From the NCBI GenBank assembly GCA_017963875.1, contig JAGCTA010000408.1, forward strand, positions 1 to 21,459: a DNA stretch of 21,459 bases, given 5' to 3'. A program made the translations under genes and the position numbers. Source of the stretch: Victivallales bacterium (GTDB lineage Bacteria; Verrucomicrobiota; Lentisphaeria; Oligosphaerales; Oligosphaeraceae). Of the stretch, positions 1 through 8,548 are shown in pieces; position 1 is the stretch's first letter; every line of letters begins with the position of its first letter. Under the pieces are notes generated by a model, which was given only the letters and a program-made list of their open reading frames with translations, was not told the DNA's origin and did no database searches.

Positions 1-489
1 GATGAAACCAGCAACAGTGTTGACGAAATCGCAGCCATCAGCAAGACCGAGGCCATCAACCAGCTCAAGACCGCCATCAGGGAACTTGAATCAGGCGAAG
101 GACTCTCCGCACTCACGGGCGGACACGGACTCCAAAGCCGTACCTTCGAGTTCTCCTGGATGACACCGACGCTTGAGATTTCATTCATCATGCCATACGG
201 ACGCGTCTTGGAAGATGATGATACTCGCCATGAAGACGATGCCAACATTGGGGCCGCCTGTCGTCTGGCCATCCTGCTCATCGAATCCGCCGCCGCAGGT
301 TCGCTTCTTGAGGACGGAGAGACTGCCATGAACGTCTCGTTCGACAGACGAGCAGGTGCCCGTTATCAGACAACTGATGACGATGGTGAAATAGTCGATT
401 CTGGCGACGACTGGACTGGGCTCGTCGCAAGGATTGAGCGCACTTTCCAGTCCAACGGCTGCGATGCCATGAATATAATATGGCCGTAG
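1..489 (+). CDS. C-terminal part of an unrecognised protein (5' end outside window)
   Basis: The reading frame is open from the first base to a TAG at 487-489, giving at least 162 residues, so the true start lies upstream of the window. The first ATG in frame (160) has no ribosome-binding site and is in mid-frame, so I do not use it. The visible part begins with an Asp/Glu/Ser-rich helix-prone stretch, then a mixed alpha/beta-looking segment with several acidic loops, and ends in a hydrophobic NIIWP. There is no membrane helix or signal peptide in the visible part. I do not recognise the family. Only one base separates its stop from the next start, so the two genes are very likely co-transcribed and translationally coupled. 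Confidence 0.6.
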   Translation, partial: DETSNSVDEIAAISKTEAINQLKTAIRELESGEGLSALTGGHGLQSRTFEFSWMTPTLEISFIMPYGRVLEDDDTRHEDDANIGAACRLAILLIESAAAGSLLEDGETAMNVSFDRRAGARYQTTDDDGEIVDSGDDWTGLVARIERTFQSNGCDAMNIIWP

Positions 490-490
490 C

Positions 491-1777
491 ATGACCATGT
501 CATTTCCCTTCCCATTTGAACAGGTCGCTGAATTCTCGAAGGAAGTGCCTGTGTATTGCCTGACTCCGCATGAAGGTAGGGTAATCCATCGGTTCTTCGA
601 TACGAGTCCAGTCAGTCCGAATGGGAAATACATCGCGCTTTTCCGTCTTCCTCAGGAAGAGCACGCTCCCATCCCAGGTGAAAAGGGCGAGGTCGTTGTC
701 ATCGACCTCGCCACAGGTGAAGAACACGTGGTTGCCCAGACGGCAGGATGGGAAACGCAGATGGGAGCCAATGTCAACTGGGGAGGCGATGATGATACGT
801 TGCTTTTCAACGATGTTGATACGGATTCCTGGACAGTCCATGGCATCAAACTCAACTGGAAAAGCGGAAAGAAGGATTTGTTCGACAAGGGTGTCTATCA
901 CGTCTCTCCGGACGGGCGTTTTGCCGTCTGCGCAGACCTTACAGCCATGCGTCGGACGCAGAGTGGCTACGGAGTCATCATTCCAGATGAAAGAGTGCCG
1001 CATTATCATGGAATCTCCGAGGACAATGGAATCTGGATCACTGACCTAGCCACCATGCAGACTCATTTGCTGATTTCAGCCGCCGAAGTAGTGGAAAAGG
1101 CTGTGCCGCGTACGGCGTGGGATGACTACGCCTCCATGGAAAACATCTTCTTCCATACAAAATGGTCGCCGTCTGGAAAATACCTTATGTTCTCTCTGCG
1201 GAGATATTTCGCGGATAATGCCAGATCTTTCTGGAACATGTCACCGAAGATGCGTTATGACGTCTTCACCATGCGTCCAGACAAGACGGAGATATTCGAT
1301 ACACTTCCGCAAGATGTCTGGCATAACCTTGGGCACCATACAAATTGGTGCCCAGACGAGGAGCATCTTTCTCTTAATCTGGCTATCGACGGGGGGAATG
1401 ATGTCCATTTCTGCATCGTCAACCGCAACGGCACTAATCTCCATAAAATCTGCGATGAACCAATCGGCTCAGGACATCCCACTATCCATCCCAATGGTAG
1501 ATTCCTGATAACGGACGCCTATCAGTTTGAATCGCTATGCCGTCAGGACGGTTGCACGCCACTGCGCATGGTCGATTTGCACACCTTCCAGACGACGATA
1601 ATCGCATGGCTTCCTGTTGCCATACCGCATGAGCGCCTCCTCGCTGACGTGGGGCTTCGCGTTGATCCGCACCCTGCCTGGGACCGCTCCTGGCGGTGGC
1701 TTGTCTTCAACGCTTTCGTCAATGGAACGCGACGTGTCTATCTTGCGGATATGGAGCGCCTTGCAATGCTCCATTGA
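491..1777 (+). CDS. PD40/TolB-like beta-propeller protein (oligogalacturonate-lyase-like fold), function unknown
   Basis: This 428-residue protein carries about seven evenly spaced WD40-like/PD40 strands of the form [H/N]-x-x-W-x-P-[D/N]-G-[K/R]-x-[L/I/F]. Clear ones lie near residues 37-52 (SPNGKYIALF), 94-106 (NVNWGGDDDTLLF), 137-147 (SPDGRFAV), 221-233 (HTKWSPSGKYLMF), 283-295 (HTNWCPDEEHLSL), 329-340 (HPNGRFLI) and 394-409 (HPAWDRSWRWLVF). That spacing suggests a seven-bladed propeller. This fold is shared by TolB C-terminal domains, DPP-IV-type propellers and oligogalacturonate lyase. The conserved His/Trp positions at blade starts could form a ligand site, but I cannot assign a reaction. 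There is no signal peptide, so it should be cytoplasmic. ATG at 491 and at 497 are both possible starts and neither has a good ribosome-binding site; coupling to the gene ending at 489 is likely. A decayed copy of its last 23 codons sits at 5363-5434. Confidence 0.75.
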   Translation: MTMSFPFPFEQVAEFSKEVPVYCLTPHEGRVIHRFFDTSPVSPNGKYIALFRLPQEEHAPIPGEKGEVVVIDLATGEEHVVAQTAGWETQMGANVNWGGDDDTLLFNDVDTDSWTVHGIKLNWKSGKKDLFDKGVYHVSPDGRFAVCADLTAMRRTQSGYGVIIPDERVPHYHGISEDNGIWITDLATMQTHLLISAAEVVEKAVPRTAWDDYASMENIFFHTKWSPSGKYLMFSLRRYFADNARSFWNMSPKMRYDVFTMRPDKTEIFDTLPQDVWHNLGHHTNWCPDEEHLSLNLAIDGGNDVHFCIVNRNGTNLHKICDEPIGSGHPTIHPNGRFLITDAYQFESLCRQDGCTPLRMVDLHTFQTTIIAWLPVAIPHERLLADVGLRVDPHPAWDRSWRWLVFNAFVNGTRRVYLADMERLAMLH

Positions 1778-1832
1778 GGGAATGGTTTGGCTTATTTTAT
1801 GGAATACCGATAAGCAACATGCTGCATTATGC

Positions 1833-1862
1833 AAAAAAGTTCTGTTTCCCATGAAGGGGAAC
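1833..1862 (-). terminator. Candidate rho-independent terminator of the esterase gene
   Basis: Read on the minus strand, just past the esterase stop, a 7-bp stem (GTTCCCC/GGGAAAC, one G-T pair, 5-base loop TTCAT, 1862-1844) is followed after a few bases by TTTTTT (1838-1833). An alternative outer pairing GTTC/GAAC brings the stem right up to the T-tract. It lies between convergent genes. No equivalent T-tract is seen for the plus-strand gene. Confidence 0.4.
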
Positions 1863-1873
1863 AAAGCGTTGTG

Positions 1874-2842
1874 CTAGAGCAGGTCCAGGTCGCCTTGGCA
1901 GCCAGCCAGACGGTCTTTTTCCCATTTGGCAATGGCCGCGAGGTCTGCTTCCAGGGAATTGTGAAGTGGAATTGCGCCAATGCGTTTCAAGAAGTCGATG
2001 GCAATTTGAGGCGAATCCAGACGGTCGTAATTCCCGAAGCCGTGCAATGCCTTTGCCTCAAGATGCAATTCGGTTTGAACGCCCATTTGACGCAGGCGAC
2101 GATATGCCTTCACTGAACCCATTGGAGAATATGGATCAAGGCCGCCGTGGATAAAGCAGCAGGGGCAGGAATTGCCGTCAAACGCAAATACGTCATCTAG
2201 AACGACATCATCGCCGTGACCGCCCTTTTCGTTTGGGGCCAGAAAACCATCGGACAACACGTATGCGGGGCACATTGGAATGGCCCAGGCGACATTGCAG
2301 GGCACTTCATCCAACGTGTCTATCGGCTTGTAGGCGGGCGTCTGCGAAGACAGTGCCAAAAGCATGCACAGGTGCGAGCCAGCGGAGCAACCGACTACGC
2401 CGATTTTATCTGGCGAGAATCCGTGCTCTGCTGCCTGAGAACGCACCATGCGAACGGCACGCTGTCCATCCTCCCATGCAGTCTTGTAAATTGGCAGGCC
2501 GACTGGACGCGGGGTCCTGTAAATGAAATTAACGCAGTTGATGCCTGCCGCCAGCAGTCGGCCTACGAATGGTGCAAAGGCGGGCATGTCACAGCAATTG
2601 GAGTAGCCGCCGCCTGAAATGACTATCATGCAGGCATCCGTCCTGATGTTTTTTTCTGGTGGACGGAACCACTGGATGTACGCGATTCTATTGTTTTCAG
2701 GCTTGAAGTCTTCTGCGGCTGCTTCCTCTGTTGTCGCGGCTATCTGTTGTGGTTGCGCATCTGGCATCTTGCTTTCAGGCCATAGATAGTACTTCTTACC
2801 ATCAGGAAAAACTGCAAGTTCTTTGAATTCGGAAATTTTCAT
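1874..2842 (-). CDS. Alpha/beta-hydrolase, BD-FAE/acetyl-esterase type
   Basis: The protein has 322 residues from the ATG at 2842-2840. A longer reading from a GTG at 2899 is possible, but its extra 19 residues look unlike the family's N-terminus. Family features are an oxyanion-hole GGGY near residues 77-80, a nucleophile elbow GCSAG with Ser153, an Asp236 in LDPYSP and a His267 in LHGFG, which together make a complete Ser-Asp-His triad. This architecture matches the carbohydrate de-acetylating or feruloyl-esterase-like (BD-FAE) group of small cytoplasmic hydrolases, usually about 280-330 residues. No signal peptide is present, so it probably acts on imported oligosaccharides. The glycosidase gene upstream on the same strand suggests joint deacylation and hydrolysis of a decorated glycan. 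The exact ester substrate cannot be read from the sequence. Upstream, 185 bases separate it from the glycosidase gene, with a candidate promoter of its own. Confidence 0.85.
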   Translation of the reverse strand: MKISEFKELAVFPDGKKYYLWPESKMPDAQPQQIAATTEEAAAEDFKPENNRIAYIQWFRPPEKNIRTDACMIVISGGGYSNCCDMPAFAPFVGRLLAAGINCVNFIYRTPRPVGLPIYKTAWEDGQRAVRMVRSQAAEHGFSPDKIGVVGCSAGSHLCMLLALSSQTPAYKPIDTLDEVPCNVAWAIPMCPAYVLSDGFLAPNEKGGHGDDVVLDDVFAFDGNSCPCCFIHGGLDPYSPMGSVKAYRRLRQMGVQTELHLEAKALHGFGNYDRLDSPQIAIDFLKRIGAIPLHNSLEADLAAIAKWEKDRLAGCQGDLDLL

Positions 2843-2945
2843 AATCAAATCGTGATAGTTTGTTGTTAAAATGTAAAAGAATTCAACGAGTGCTCTCACG
2901 CATAAAAGGCACTCTTATTACTTCCCCTACAAGAACATGCCACAC

Positions 2946-2973
2946 ACTATATATGGAGTGGGGATATTTACAA
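2946..2973 (-). promoter_or_regulatory. Candidate promoter for the esterase gene
   Basis: On the minus strand, TTGTAA (2973-2968), a 16-base spacer and TATAGT (2951-2946) resemble sigma-70 -35/-10 boxes. They lie about 100 bases upstream of the esterase start, in the 185-base gap after the glycosidase gene. A 6-bp inverted repeat GAGTGC/GCACTC (2889-2894 and 2909-2914) lies between this site and the gene. Support is by consensus only. Confidence 0.25.
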
Positions 2974-3027
2974 ATGAAAGCACTGGCAAAGGAACCTCGC
3001 TTCCATTCTTCCGATCCTTTTCTGTTT

Positions 3028-5172
3028 TTATTTCGTGCGGAGCGATTCCCTGTAGGCGGGAATGACATGCTCTTTCAGATTGTTCAACTGATAGAGTTTC
3101 CATTGAAGATGCCAGGTTCCTCCAATATAATCCATACTCGGCTCCCAGCCCAGACGCGAATCCGCCTCTGTCAGAGGGATGGTCTCTGTGACGTTTTTGA
3201 TTTCATCATCAATCAACTCCAGCATCTCGTCCAACAGGTGATTTGCCTCATCTGATTCGGTTTCAATCTCCAGGTGCTTGTTCAACAACCACCAGCGTTT
3301 GACGTGCACCATCGTACGAATCGCGTGTCCGCAGTAATCACCGACGCCAATGTTTTTTTCCGCATCTGAACGTTTGGAATCTTCAACTTTTTCTAGCATT
3401 TTGCGCATGACAGCCGTTCCCTGTTCCCAGATTTCCAGTGCATGGGTCATAATCTTAACGTCCTCAGCGATTCTTCGTCCGCAGTTTGACATTCCTGGAA
3501 TATGTTCAGGCTGGTAGAACGCATGAAGCCAACGAGCCCCGACTGTTGAGGCCGATGTCGTCGGATAGGCGATATTAGCATGTGAATACGGATATAGAAT
3601 CGGGTGGAAAACCAGTGGATAGGCTGGGCCTACGCGAAGCGGTCCAGCCTGGTCGTCAAACCCTGGCGTATAAGAGTCAATGGCTTCACTCCAAAGTCTC
3701 CAGCCTTCAAGTGCGTCTGCGGCAGCGGCCGTTCCAAAATCACGGATGGCAATCTGTTGGAGAATTGTTTCCAAATCAGTCTGTGGATCTCTGAAATACC
3801 ATTTGGCGCATTCACTAATTACAGACGGGAACCAGCCATAATGATGCGAATCCATTATGCCTGATAATCCCCAGCGGTCATGGGCGTCCTTCATTGCACG
3901 AAAACGTTTGAACCACTGAAACGGCACTGGCACATACGGCACAACACCGAAATCCCAGGTCCTTCCAGCCGTATTGGTCATCGAATAGAGTTTCAAGCCG
4001 CATTCTTTTGCCGCCTCCGCTTCGCTTCGAAAATAGAATCCAGGCCCTGGAAACGTGATCGAATAATCTGGCTGGACCATTCGGTGTCCTGGATATTTAT
4101 CAATCTTTTCAAACATTTCAAATGTGGCCTGCAAGGTCACATCCTTAGGAAGATTTCTGATCAGTTCCAGCCTTTCTTTCGCTGGCGTATTGCCCCAGTT
4201 GTACGTCCAGAAGACAATATCTGCCTCAGGAGCATATTTTCTTACTGCTTTCTTAACTGCATTCAGCCATTGAGGATAATCCTTGCACGGGAAAAAGCCT
4301 GGGCTGGGACGGTGGTCAACTGTAACGGAGAAATCAAGATCAGTTGTCACATCTGCCATTTCTTTTTTGCTGAGACGTTCCCTCCCAGAGGTGCGTTCGT
4401 CCTTGCTTGGAAAACAGCAACTTTCACCAACGAGAATAAGTCCTTTTGCATTGGGGGACTGTCGAAAAACCTCTCCGTAGTTTTTCTCAAAAAAGGCCTC
4501 TGCATCTGGTTCGTCAGGATGTTTGAAACTTGGAAGATAACTGTAAAAATAGACATCCAGGCCAAATTTAGCGCATCGCTCAATGAGATTATTGAAATCC
4601 ATGAATCCATGCGTGGTCCGCCCTGGTTCCTTCACAAAGAGCAACACGGAATCGAATCCTTCATGTGCGATTGCATTTAGATGACTGTCGGGAAACTGGT
4701 CCAATCCCCAGCCAGAATGAACCATACGAGGCGAAAACAGGCTTTCATGCCATTGGGAAGACCTTTTGACAAAAGGTGCTTCTCTGAGATTCATCAGGTC
4801 TTCAAGGTAATGGCAGCCGTGAGCGACTCCTGCTGGATCATTTCCTGTAATCCTGATCTGTTTCTCCGTGACGGAAAGGAAGAATGACCGTGCTTTTCGG
4901 CCTGGCTCAGGATTGACGTCAAGCACAATCATCTTTTCCGTTACGCATTTTCGAATAGCCAGATTTACATTCATGCTGACGCGGAAATAGTCTTGAAAGT
5001 CTGCAGCGGCATATTCAAGTAATGAGTCTGGATTAATCGGCAAGACAATGTTCCAGGTTTCATCGACAATGGTTTCGTCATCCATTGGAGTCAACGTTGG
5101 ATTGAGTCGATTTTTCTTGTGCACTTCATCAAGTTCTCGTCTGAAGGAATATGCGCGTTCTTTTTCTTTCAT
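3028..5172 (-). CDS. Putative cytoplasmic glycoside hydrolase with GH20/GH67-like N-terminal domain and TIM-barrel core
   Basis: The protein has 714 residues from an ATG at 5172, preceded by a good AAAAGGTG ribosome-binding site about 10 bases upstream. Residues about 36-135 (from ETWNIVLP through AAADFQDYF to GVAHGCHYLEDLMNL) look like the alpha/beta domain that precedes the barrel in GH20, GH67 and DUF4838-like enzymes. The central part (about 145-480) reads as a TIM barrel, with strands such as FDSVLLFV, LDVYFYSYLPS, GLILVGESC, DIVFWTYNWG, LKLYSMTNTAG and GIMDSHHYGWFPS. The C-terminal third is helical and includes a segment (EGWRLWSEAI) typical of helical tails in these families. No signal peptide is visible. 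I cannot identify the acid/base or nucleophile with certainty; E in LVGESC and D in IMDSHHYG are candidates. The esterase downstream on the same strand suggests a role in breaking down an acylated glycan. The family assignment is tentative, and a glycosidase role is inferred. Confidence 0.65.
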   Translation of the reverse strand: MKEKERAYSFRRELDEVHKKNRLNPTLTPMDDETIVDETWNIVLPINPDSLLEYAAADFQDYFRVSMNVNLAIRKCVTEKMIVLDVNPEPGRKARSFFLSVTEKQIRITGNDPAGVAHGCHYLEDLMNLREAPFVKRSSQWHESLFSPRMVHSGWGLDQFPDSHLNAIAHEGFDSVLLFVKEPGRTTHGFMDFNNLIERCAKFGLDVYFYSYLPSFKHPDEPDAEAFFEKNYGEVFRQSPNAKGLILVGESCCFPSKDERTSGRERLSKKEMADVTTDLDFSVTVDHRPSPGFFPCKDYPQWLNAVKKAVRKYAPEADIVFWTYNWGNTPAKERLELIRNLPKDVTLQATFEMFEKIDKYPGHRMVQPDYSITFPGPGFYFRSEAEAAKECGLKLYSMTNTAGRTWDFGVVPYVPVPFQWFKRFRAMKDAHDRWGLSGIMDSHHYGWFPSVISECAKWYFRDPQTDLETILQQIAIRDFGTAAAADALEGWRLWSEAIDSYTPGFDDQAGPLRVGPAYPLVFHPILYPYSHANIAYPTTSASTVGARWLHAFYQPEHIPGMSNCGRRIAEDVKIMTHALEIWEQGTAVMRKMLEKVEDSKRSDAEKNIGVGDYCGHAIRTMVHVKRWWLLNKHLEIETESDEANHLLDEMLELIDDEIKNVTETIPLTEADSRLGWEPSMDYIGGTWHLQWKLYQLNNLKEHVIPAYRESLRTK

Positions 5173-5362
5173 GATTTCAAAACACCTTTTAGGATGAAAA
5201 ACTCCGTGCGGGAAACAGTTAATATTTGCTTTAAAAAATAGATAATGAGAATCCGTCCATCTAGCCTAAATATCTTTTTTGGGGGAATACTTTTCATCTA
5301 TAAGATAATACCTCACAATTCAATTTTCCCATGATATGGTTATCTTTTTATCATTTTCAATT
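5173..5362. other. A/T-rich divergent intergenic region
   Basis: This stretch separates the minus-strand glycosidase gene from the plus-strand kinase. It carries the glycosidase's ribosome-binding site next to 5173. A short inverted repeat ATGATA/TATCAT (5331-5336 and 5349-5354) with an inner GATA-TGGT-TATC hairpin could be an operator. I see no convincing promoter pair and no gene. At 5363 it stops abruptly at the edge of the duplicated propeller-gene fragment. Confidence 0.4.
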
Positions 5363-5434
5363 TTCAACGCTTTCGTCAATGGAATGCGACGTGTAGATCT
5401 TGAGGATATGGAACACTTTGCCACTTACCAATAA
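5363..5434 (+). pseudogene. Remnant of a second PD40-propeller gene (last 23 codons only)
   Basis: Aligned without gaps to 1706-1777, 58 of 72 bases are identical by my count, including a 22-base identical run at the start. The translated frame keeps FNAFVNG-x-RRV-x-L-x-DME and ends in a stop codon (TAA versus TGA) at exactly the same position; 15 of 23 residues match. Similarity continues past the stop: TTTATGGAATAC, then GATAAGxAACATGCT, match the 3' flank of the propeller gene to about 1830. Similarity ends abruptly upstream of 5363, so only the 3' end is present and there is no start codon. It is either the stub of a deleted paralogue or a duplication made when the intervening block (about 1778-5362) was inserted. 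Confidence 0.75.
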
Positions 5435-5462
5435 AGGAATGTCTTTTATGGAATACTGCCTA

Positions 5463-5490
5463 TTGTCCATGATAAGAAACATGCTATATT
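5463..5490 (+). promoter_or_regulatory. Candidate promoter for the hybrid kinase
   Basis: TTGTCC (5463-5468), a 16-base spacer and TATATT (5485-5490) form a reasonable sigma-70-type pair. The predicted transcript start is about 70 bases before the kinase ATG. The site lies in the 3'-flank part of the duplicated propeller-gene remnant. The equivalent place near 1811-1828 lacks both boxes. Confidence 0.35.
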
Positions 5491-5565
5491 AGACAAATTA
5501 CTGTTGGAGACACGAAGAGCATAAAGAAGATTTGGGCTTTCAGCCAAGACAAGAAGATACTGGAA

Positions 5566-8463
5566 ATGAAAAACGACAAACTTTTGGGATTATATGGAAT
5601 CTGGGTTCATCGGATAATCATGCTTTTCTGCATGACAGCACTTTTTCTTCTGTCAGAGACACTTTTCGGCGCTGGGAAAAAGGAACGGAAACCCGTCAGG
5701 ATTGCCTATCAGGAATACAATAGGCAGATGATAGTGGACGAGAACAACAAGCCAGTTTCTGGATATGCGTATGACTATATCCAGACGATCGGAACCTACG
5801 CAGGATGGGATATAAACTATATTCCGTGTACCAGTTTTTTTGATAGCGTTAGACTGCTTCGTGCGGGAGAAGTCGATCTAATCTACGAAATCAGTTACAC
5901 TGAAGAACGCGCAAAGGAGATTCTGTTCCCAGATGAGCCGATGGGGTTTGAATACTACTATCTGTATTCATCGGAGGAGAATACGTCAATCACACCTGGT
6001 GATTATGCGTCCATGAACGGCAAGACCGTTGGCGTCACGAGTGGGACGATACTGATCGAACTCTTGAAGCAATGGGGCGCAAAAAAGAATGTGGATTTCA
6101 AACTAGTCGAATACGAAGACATTTCGGAGAAGGAGGCCGATTTGTATACGGGGAAGATTGATCTTGACTTGGAACTCAGCATGCTTGCGAAACGTAATCT
6201 TTCTGCGGTGGAAAAAGTCGGCTCGTCTGCTTATTATCTGGTTGCAAACAAGAAAAGGCCTGATTTGATTGACGACATCAATTTCGTGATGGATAAAGTA
6301 CTGAGCAACGACCTTTATTTTTTCTCCAAACTTCAGGAACGGTATTTTTCCGACACTGTGTTGAGCCGCAATCTGACATCAGAAGAAAAAAACTGGATTT
6401 CAGATCATAAGGTGATGCGCGTTGGTTTCTTCGACAATTATCTTCCATTTTCCGCAAAGGATGAGAACGGCAAGCCGATAGGCGCATGCGTTGAGGCAAT
6501 CCTGGAAATTATCAAGCGTTTGAAATTGGAAGATGAGGTGGAAGTCGAATTCATCTGTTATGACAATCAGGAAAAGGGATACAAGGCGGTTGAATCAGGG
6601 GAAATCGATCTGATGTTTCCCGCATATATCAGCAATTCGGTCAAACAGGATTATCGCATCATTGGCGGCAAGAGCCTTGCGACGCTTGTAAGCGATCTTG
6701 CGTTTCTGGATGATTACGGGGAGGGCAAGGACAAGCGAATTGGTGTCAACAAGAACAATCTGATGCAATATTACTACAGCAAGGATTCTTATCCTGACTC
6801 GAAAATCGTGTTTTACGATGATATCCATGGATGTCTCGACGGATTGTTGGAGGGGACATCGGACGGAACTTTTCTGAACGGAGTCCGAGCCGAGGCTTTG
6901 TTGAAACCAGGCAAATACCGTCCAATTAGATCGGTGCGTGCCAAGAACGATTTTCAAATCCACATGGCATTTGCCGAGGACGATATTGGACTCATGCTGC
7001 TGATGGACCGCGGATTGACGATGCTTGATTCAGATTTCATCAACAAGGCATCCTATTCATACGTTGGGCGGATTTACACGTTTTCCATGATGGATTTTCT
7101 TCAGGACCATATCCATCTGGTAATCACCATTGTCGCCATTCTGGTTGCGCTGACCGTGGCTCTGATCGGCTATCTGATCAGCAATCGGAAACTGCGCGGA
7201 ATCAACAGGGCACTGGTGGAATACTCCGAAACCATCGAAAAACAGAGACAGCAGGAGTCTGAACTGAGGGAACAACTCGAAAAGAAGCAGAACGAACTCG
7301 AGGAGGCTTTGCAGATGGCGCAGGCCGCCAACCGTGCAAAAACGACGTTCCTGAGCAATATGTCCCATGACATCCGTACTCCGATGAACGCGATCATCGG
7401 GTTCGCTGGCCTTGCGGCAAGCCACATCAATGAAAAGGAACACGTCAAGGACTATCTGGCGACCATCACGCGATCGTCGGAACACCTCCTCTCGCTGATC
7501 AACGATGTCCTGGATATGAGTCGAATTGAATCAGGCAAGATGACTTTGAACGAGAAAGTCGAGTCTTTGACGGATATCCTTCATGGGCTTCGGGACATCG
7601 TTCAGGCTGATGTCCAGGCAAAACAGCACAATTTCATCATTGATACAGTGGATGTCAGCAACGAATTCGTGTACTGTGACAAACTGCACCTCAATCGGGT
7701 GCTGCTCAACTTGATTTCCAACGCCATCAAATACACGCATCCAGGCGGAACGATATCGCTGCTGATCAGACAACAAAAATCCGCTTCAAAAGAAGGCTAT
7801 GGTGCTTTTGAGTTTCGTGTAAAGGACAATGGCATCGGCATGAGCGAGGAGTTTGCCAAGACGATCTTTGATCCGTTTACACGTGAAGAAAACTCCACGG
7901 TTTCGGGCATTCAGGGAACTGGACTCGGAATGGCAATCACCAGGAACATTGTAGAGATGATGGGCGGCAGGATATCCGTCACGTCAAAGAAGGGCGAGGG
8001 AACCGAATTCATTGTTCAGGTGGATTTCAAATTGGCCGACAAAAAGGAAGCAGAGCAGCCAGACAAAGATGAAAAGATTATCTCGTTGAAAGGCATAAAG
8101 GTCTTGATGGTTGACGACAGCGAACTCAACCTCAAAATCGGAAGGTTGCTGCTTAAAGAACAAGGCATGATTGTCGATACCGCGCTGAACGGGCAAGTTG
8201 CGGTTGATATGATCAGGGAGAACGGGATTGACGCATACGACTTCATCCTGATGGATGTCCAGATGCCTGTGATGGATGGCTATGAAGCAACCTCTATTCT
8301 CAGAAAACTGCCCGATGGAGATAAACTGAAGATCATCGCATTTTCTGCCAATGCCTTCGAGGAAGACAAGGAAAAGTCTTTGAAGGCAGGAATGAACGGA
8401 CACATCACGAAACCGTTGAAAATCAACGAACTAATGAATGAATTGAAACGATTCATTGTGTAA
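5566..8463 (+). CDS. BvgS-like hybrid sensor histidine kinase/response regulator with two solute-binding domains
   Basis: The 965-residue protein starts with a membrane segment or uncleaved signal (about 14-36). Two periplasmic SBP_bac_3-type modules follow (about 44-260 and 282-505); typical stretches are LLRAGEVDLIYEISYTEERA and KAVESGEIDLMFPAYIS. A second membrane helix spans about 516-540 and a coiled coil about 550-590. The HisKA domain has the H-box MSHDIRTP with His601. The HATPase domain has N-box LNLISNAIKYT, G1 DNGIGM and G2 GTGLGM. A C-terminal receiver domain has the acidic pair VDD, phospho-acceptor Asp897 in LMDVQMP and the conserved Lys in ITKPL. All catalytic residues look intact. 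No partner output regulator is adjacent, so phosphotransfer must go to a protein elsewhere. Ligands of such domains are typically amino acids, other small organic molecules or sugars; here a glycan-derived signal is only inferred from the neighbours. The ribosome-binding site is weak. Confidence 0.9.
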   Translation: MKNDKLLGLYGIWVHRIIMLFCMTALFLLSETLFGAGKKERKPVRIAYQEYNRQMIVDENNKPVSGYAYDYIQTIGTYAGWDINYIPCTSFFDSVRLLRAGEVDLIYEISYTEERAKEILFPDEPMGFEYYYLYSSEENTSITPGDYASMNGKTVGVTSGTILIELLKQWGAKKNVDFKLVEYEDISEKEADLYTGKIDLDLELSMLAKRNLSAVEKVGSSAYYLVANKKRPDLIDDINFVMDKVLSNDLYFFSKLQERYFSDTVLSRNLTSEEKNWISDHKVMRVGFFDNYLPFSAKDENGKPIGACVEAILEIIKRLKLEDEVEVEFICYDNQEKGYKAVESGEIDLMFPAYISNSVKQDYRIIGGKSLATLVSDLAFLDDYGEGKDKRIGVNKNNLMQYYYSKDSYPDSKIVFYDDIHGCLDGLLEGTSDGTFLNGVRAEALLKPGKYRPIRSVRAKNDFQIHMAFAEDDIGLMLLMDRGLTMLDSDFINKASYSYVGRIYTFSMMDFLQDHIHLVITIVAILVALTVALIGYLISNRKLRGINRALVEYSETIEKQRQQESELREQLEKKQNELEEALQMAQAANRAKTTFLSNMSHDIRTPMNAIIGFAGLAASHINEKEHVKDYLATITRSSEHLLSLINDVLDMSRIESGKMTLNEKVESLTDILHGLRDIVQADVQAKQHNFIIDTVDVSNEFVYCDKLHLNRVLLNLISNAIKYTHPGGTISLLIRQQKSASKEGYGAFEFRVKDNGIGMSEEFAKTIFDPFTREENSTVSGIQGTGLGMAITRNIVEMMGGRISVTSKKGEGTEFIVQVDFKLADKKEAEQPDKDEKIISLKGIKVLMVDDSELNLKIGRLLLKEQGMIVDTALNGQVAVDMIRENGIDAYDFILMDVQMPVMDGYEATSILRKLPDGDKLKIIAFSANAFEEDKEKSLKAGMNGHITKPLKINELMNELKRFIV

Positions 8464-8548
8464 TGTGATAAGATGTTCCGAATGAGTTGCAAATGGTTCT
8501 GTTCTTCATGGGGAAAATACTTAAGTCTATAACCAAACAAAAAACATT

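Noticed and set aside
2889..2914. Degenerate third copy of the structured element (GCATAAAAG and a GAGTGC/GCACTC stem)
   Set aside because: Only nine bases are shared with the element, no outer arms are present, and the match can be chance.
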